From: Streptomyces sp. YIM 121038
GTDB lineage: Bacteria > Actinomycetota > Actinomycetes > Streptomycetales > Streptomycetaceae
Assembly (NCBI RefSeq): GCF_006088715.1
Contig: NZ_CP030771.1
Location: 5,537,501 to 5,601,500 of the forward strand
Direction of reading: 5' to 3'
Length of the DNA: 64,000 nucleotides
In this document: positions 61,729 through 64,000 of the stretch, piece after piece
How positions within the stretch are numbered: position 1 is the first letter of the stretch
Layout of the letters: every line of letters begins with the position of its first letter
Program-made: the position numbers and the translations under genes
The notes under the pieces: model-generated
What the model was told of the DNA's origin: nothing
The model's database searches: none
What the model saw: the letters and a program-made list of their open reading frames with translations, nothing else

Positions 61729-62715
61729 CTAGTCCGCCGGGTTCACGCGCAGCAGCAGCTTGCCCGTCGTCGTGCGGCCGCCCATCAGCGCATGGGCCTC
61801 CGCGGCCTCTTCGAGCGCGAACTCGGCGGTGACGGGCAGCGTGACGGTGCCGTCGGCGACCGCCTCGAAGGCGCGCTCGGCGAGCGCGCGCAGCGCCCGC
61901 GGGTCCTCCTTGGCCAGGGTCAGGATGGAGAAGCACGCCACGGACCGCGTGCCCGGGAACAGCTCGGCCTGGCCCACGCGCCACGGCTCGGCCGAACTCG
62001 CGTTGCCGTACGACACCAGGCGGCCGAAGGTGGCGAGCGCGTCGAGGCCCGCGCGGAAGGCGTCGCCGCCGACCGGGTCGAGGGCGAGGTCGACGCCGCG
62101 CCCGCCGGTGGCCGCGCGGGCCGCGGCGGCGAAACCGGCCCCGCTGTCGACGAACACCTCGTCGTAGCCGTACCGGCCCGCGTACTCCGCCTTGGCCGCG
62201 CTCGACACCACACCGAACACCGTGGCCCCCGCGGCCTTCGCCAGCTGGCCGACGACGGTGCCGACCCCGCCCGCCGCGCCCTGCACGAGCACGGTCTCGC
62301 CCGCGCGCAGCCGGCCGACCTCGTGCAGCAGGGCGTGGGCGGTGGGCAGCACGGTGGGCAGCGTGGCGGCCGTCCGCAGGCCGACGCCCGCGGGGACCGG
62401 GAAGACGGTGGCGGCGTCGGCGACGGCCACCTCGGCGTAGGCGCCGCCCGCGGTGAGCGCGGCGACCTCCTGGCCCGCCTCGACGCCCTCGACGCCCGCG
62501 CCCACCGCGCGTACCCGCCCCGCCACTTCCAGGCCGGGAACGAACGGCAGGTCCGGCACGCGGTAGCCCTCGGCGCGGGCCTTGAGGTCGGCGAAGTTCA
62601 CGCCCGCGTACGCGACGTCGACGGCGACCTGGCCGGGCCCGGGCTCGGGGGCTTCGGTCTCGACGGCCTCAAGGACCTCGGGCCCGCCGAACTCGTGGAG
62701 CTGGACTGCGCGCAT
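61729..62715 (-). CDS. NADPH:quinone oxidoreductase-like zinc-free dehydrogenase
   Basis: A 328-aa MDR-family reductase (MRAVQLHEFGGPEVLEAVE) with GroES domain, GLEVAGRVRAVGAG and the NADPH loop VQGAAGGVGTVVGQLAKA (about 140-157), then DLALDPVGGD. No zinc ligands are present. It is a paralogue in family terms of 20161-21123. It is transcribed divergently from an ArsR-type regulator across a 110-bp gap holding GAACACTCGG-type sites, so the regulator probably controls it. Confidence 0.89.
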   Translation of the reverse strand: MRAVQLHEFGGPEVLEAVETEAPEPGPGQVAVDVAYAGVNFADLKARAEGYRVPDLPFVPGLEVAGRVRAVGAGVEGVEAGQEVAALTAGGAYAEVAVADAATVFPVPAGVGLRTAATLPTVLPTAHALLHEVGRLRAGETVLVQGAAGGVGTVVGQLAKAAGATVFGVVSSAAKAEYAGRYGYDEVFVDSGAGFAAAARAATGGRGVDLALDPVGGDAFRAGLDALATFGRLVSYGNASSAEPWRVGQAELFPGTRSVACFSILTLAKEDPRALRALAERAFEAVADGTVTLPVTAEFALEEAAEAHALMGGRTTTGKLLLRVNPAD

Positions 62716-62734
62716 GGGTGTCTCCCGGTGCTTG

Positions 62735-62788
62735 GTGTTCGATCTGGATTGAACACTCGGGACTGTATGGTTTTCATCGAACACTCGG
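62735..62788. promoter_or_regulatory. candidate ArsR-family operator in the divergent promoter
   Basis: An inverted repeat GTGTTC-10 bp-GAACAC (62735-62756) overlaps the first copy of a direct repeat AT(T/C)GAACACTCGG (62748-62760 and 62776-62788, 28 bp apart, near three turns of DNA). It lies between the divergent oxidoreductase and ArsR genes. Confidence 0.65.
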
Positions 62789-62825
62789 CAAGTCCCTGAC
62801 CCTCACGGAACGAGGAGGCGGGCCC

Positions 62826-63152
62826 GTGGCCCCACCCAGCAGCCACCGCGCGGCACCCGTGCACGCGCGCCCGGAGGACGTCAGCGTGCAGGAGGCCCTC
62901 GCCGCGCTCGCCGACCCCGTACGGATGCGTCTGGTACGGGAGCTCGCGGGCTCGCCGGACTGGTCGCGGGCCTGCGGCAGCTTCGACGTGCCCGTCGGCA
63001 AGGCCGCGCTGAGCCACCACTTCGCGGCGCTGCGGGCCGCGGGCGTCGTCGAGCAGCGCGACGAGGGCCCGCGGCGGGTGAACCGGCTGCGGCGCGAGGA
63101 GTTCGACGCGCGCTTCCCGGGGCTGCTCGCCCTGGTGCTGCGCGGGGACTGA
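62826..63152 (+). CDS. ArsR-family winged-helix transcriptional regulator
   Basis: A 108-aa regulator. The winged HTH is EALAALADPVRMRLVRELAG, then CGSFDVPVGKAALSHHFAAL (recognition helix) and wing VEQRDEGPRRVNRL. Only one Cys is seen (RACGS), with no ELCVC metal site, so it is more likely of the redox or small-molecule type than a metal sensor. GTG 62826 after gaggaggcgg is chosen. It is divergent from the oxidoreductase it probably represses. Confidence 0.88.
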   Translation: MAPPSSHRAAPVHARPEDVSVQEALAALADPVRMRLVRELAGSPDWSRACGSFDVPVGKAALSHHFAALRAAGVVEQRDEGPRRVNRLRREEFDARFPGLLALVLRGD

Positions 63153-63172
63153 CCCGGCCCCGCCGCCGGGCC

Positions 63173-64000
63173 TCAGTCGGAGGCGATCGCGTCCAGCTGG
63201 GCGCGCAGATAGGTGTGCGAGTCGGTGCCGCGCACGTCCGTACCCGGGTCGCACTCGTAGAAGTACACCAGCGACATCAGCTCCTCGGCGGGCTCCTCGG
63301 CCGGGGGCGGCAGCACGCGGTGACGGCCGGAGCGCCAGCGGCCGCCGGTCCAGCGCGCCATCAGATCGCCGATGTTGATCGTGAACGCCGCCGGGTCCCA
63401 GGGCGCGTCCTGCCAGCCGTCGGCGTCCGTGAACACCTGGAGCCCGCCCCGGCCCGCCTGCCGGTCCAGGACGGTGACCGTGCCGAAGTCGGTGTGCGGG
63501 CCGATGCGGAACTGGCCCGGCGCGGGGGCGCCGACCGTGTCCCGGCCCGGATACCAGTTGATGTTGAAACCCCAGGTGGGGTGGCCGGTGTGGCGGGTGA
63601 AGAAGTCCTCGGGCTCGCCGAGCGCGGCCGCGAGCAGGGCGAGGAGCTGGTCGGAGAGCGCGCGCATCAGCGACAGATACGTCTCCACGGGGGTGCGCAG
63701 GCCCGGGGTCTCGGCGGGCCAGGTGTTGGGCGCGAACCACTCCGCGTCGACGGCCGGGTCGCCGGTCGGCTCGTCGGCGGCGAAGGACAGCGACTCCTTC
63801 AGGTCCGGCGGGGACGGGGTGCCCTCGGCGTAGCTGTTGGCCTCCGCGCCGGGGCCCAGCCAGCCGCGGGCGCCCACGCGCACGGCGTAGCGCCGCTTGG
63901 CCTCCGGGGGCAGGCGGAAGAAGGAACGGGCCTCTTCGCGGATCGTGGTGCGCAGGGCGGGGGCCACGTCGTGGCCCGTGACGAGGAGGAAGCCCGCGGT
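63173..64000 (-). CDS. 2OG-Fe(II) oxygenase / isopenicillin-N-synthase-like (5' end outside window)
   Basis: Partial gene; the frame runs to the window edge and the N terminus is missing. Its first visible residues, GFLLVTGHDVAPALR, match the IPNS-type N-terminal strand, so only some tens of residues are lost. Iron ligands are His and Asp in IGPHTDFGTVTVL and a distal His in RSGRHRVLPP, where the following Arg and nearby residues would bind 2-oxoglutarate. The substrate is unknown. The GTG at 63967 is internal, not the start. The gene converges on the ArsR gene with a 20-bp gap. Confidence 0.86.
   Translation of the reverse strand, partial: TAGFLLVTGHDVAPALRTTIREEARSFFRLPPEAKRRYAVRVGARGWLGPGAEANSYAEGTPSPPDLKESLSFAADEPTGDPAVDAEWFAPNTWPAETPGLRTPVETYLSLMRALSDQLLALLAAALGEPEDFFTRHTGHPTWGFNINWYPGRDTVGAPAPGQFRIGPHTDFGTVTVLDRQAGRGGLQVFTDADGWQDAPWDPAAFTINIGDLMARWTGGRWRSGRHRVLPPPAEEPAEELMSLVYFYECDPGTDVRGTDSHTYLRAQLDAIASD

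Noticed and set aside
63173..63967. Complete 264-aa oxygenase starting at GTG 63967
   Set aside because: The frame continues to the window edge with IPNS-like residues GFLLVTGHDV, so the gene is truncated by the window.

Overview
The window is chromosomal DNA from a Streptomyces or very close relative. The grounds are very high GC with strong third-position GC bias, frequent GTG/TTG starts, actinobacterial 23S/5S rRNA, the developmental sigma factor BldN beside an RsbN-type anti-sigma factor, a Rex-controlled hemACD operon, class I lysyl-tRNA synthetase, and many secreted lipoproteins. From memory, the gene order resembles two separate S. coelicolor neighbourhoods: the bldN/rex/hemACD/argS/lysS region and the hemL/ccs region.

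Layout. 1-1710: 3' part of 23S rRNA, 5S rRNA and a terminator, the end of an rrn operon. 1731-9093: HAD hydrolase, MFS transporter, AcuC-like deacetylase, a putative phosphatase, a BldC-like HTH protein, the tiny ribosomal protein bS22, an epimerase-like protein and an acyltransferase. 9157-13490: rsbN and bldN on the minus strand, with a candidate BldN-type promoter before rsbN, then a HAD-IB phosphatase and a glutaredoxin-like protein. 13772-20068: a Rex operator followed by rex-hemA-hemC-hemD (overlapping or nearly overlapping genes) and hemB. 20087-25376: quinone oxidoreductase and imine-reductase-like enzyme, each with an operator-like dyad, two DUF4232-type secreted proteins and a membrane-anchored HTH protein. 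25514-30525: aminotransferase, argS, lysS. 30590-38754: repeats, a DUF2637-type membrane protein, a secreted protease, two DUF3558-type lipoproteins, RtcB ligase, a small membrane protein, an SDR, a YnfA-like protein and a tandem-repeat tract.

39447-50248 is the most unusual block. On the plus strand are a 72-residue FxsA-like RiPP precursor candidate and an overlapping HExxH-family peptide-modifying enzyme. Converging on them, with stop codons overlapping by four bases, is a tight minus-strand operon: trypsin-like protease with a C-terminal effector-associated (EAD-like) domain, VMAP-type protein, MoxR-type AAA ATPase, and a 1553-residue vWA-like/STAND NTPase/TPR protein. It reads as a vWA-MoxR-VMAP conflict or signalling system joined to a peptide-modification cassette. 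No radical SAM enzyme is present, and the precursor lacks the usual FxSxx C-terminus. Four in-frame TTA codons fall in three of these six genes, and I saw none in any other gene here, so the block is probably bldA-dependent.

50374-59528: a small conserved protein, hemL, a phosphoglycerate-mutase-like enzyme, a polysaccharide-deacetylase-like lipoprotein and a ResA-CcdA-ResB-CcsA cytochrome c maturation operon. 59552-64000: an ECF sigma factor with a membrane partner, an SRPBCC protein, an oxidoreductase divergent from an ArsR regulator, and a 2OG-Fe(II) oxygenase cut by the window end. Heme synthesis (hemA, C, D, B, L) and heme use (ccs) therefore lie within one 46-kb stretch.
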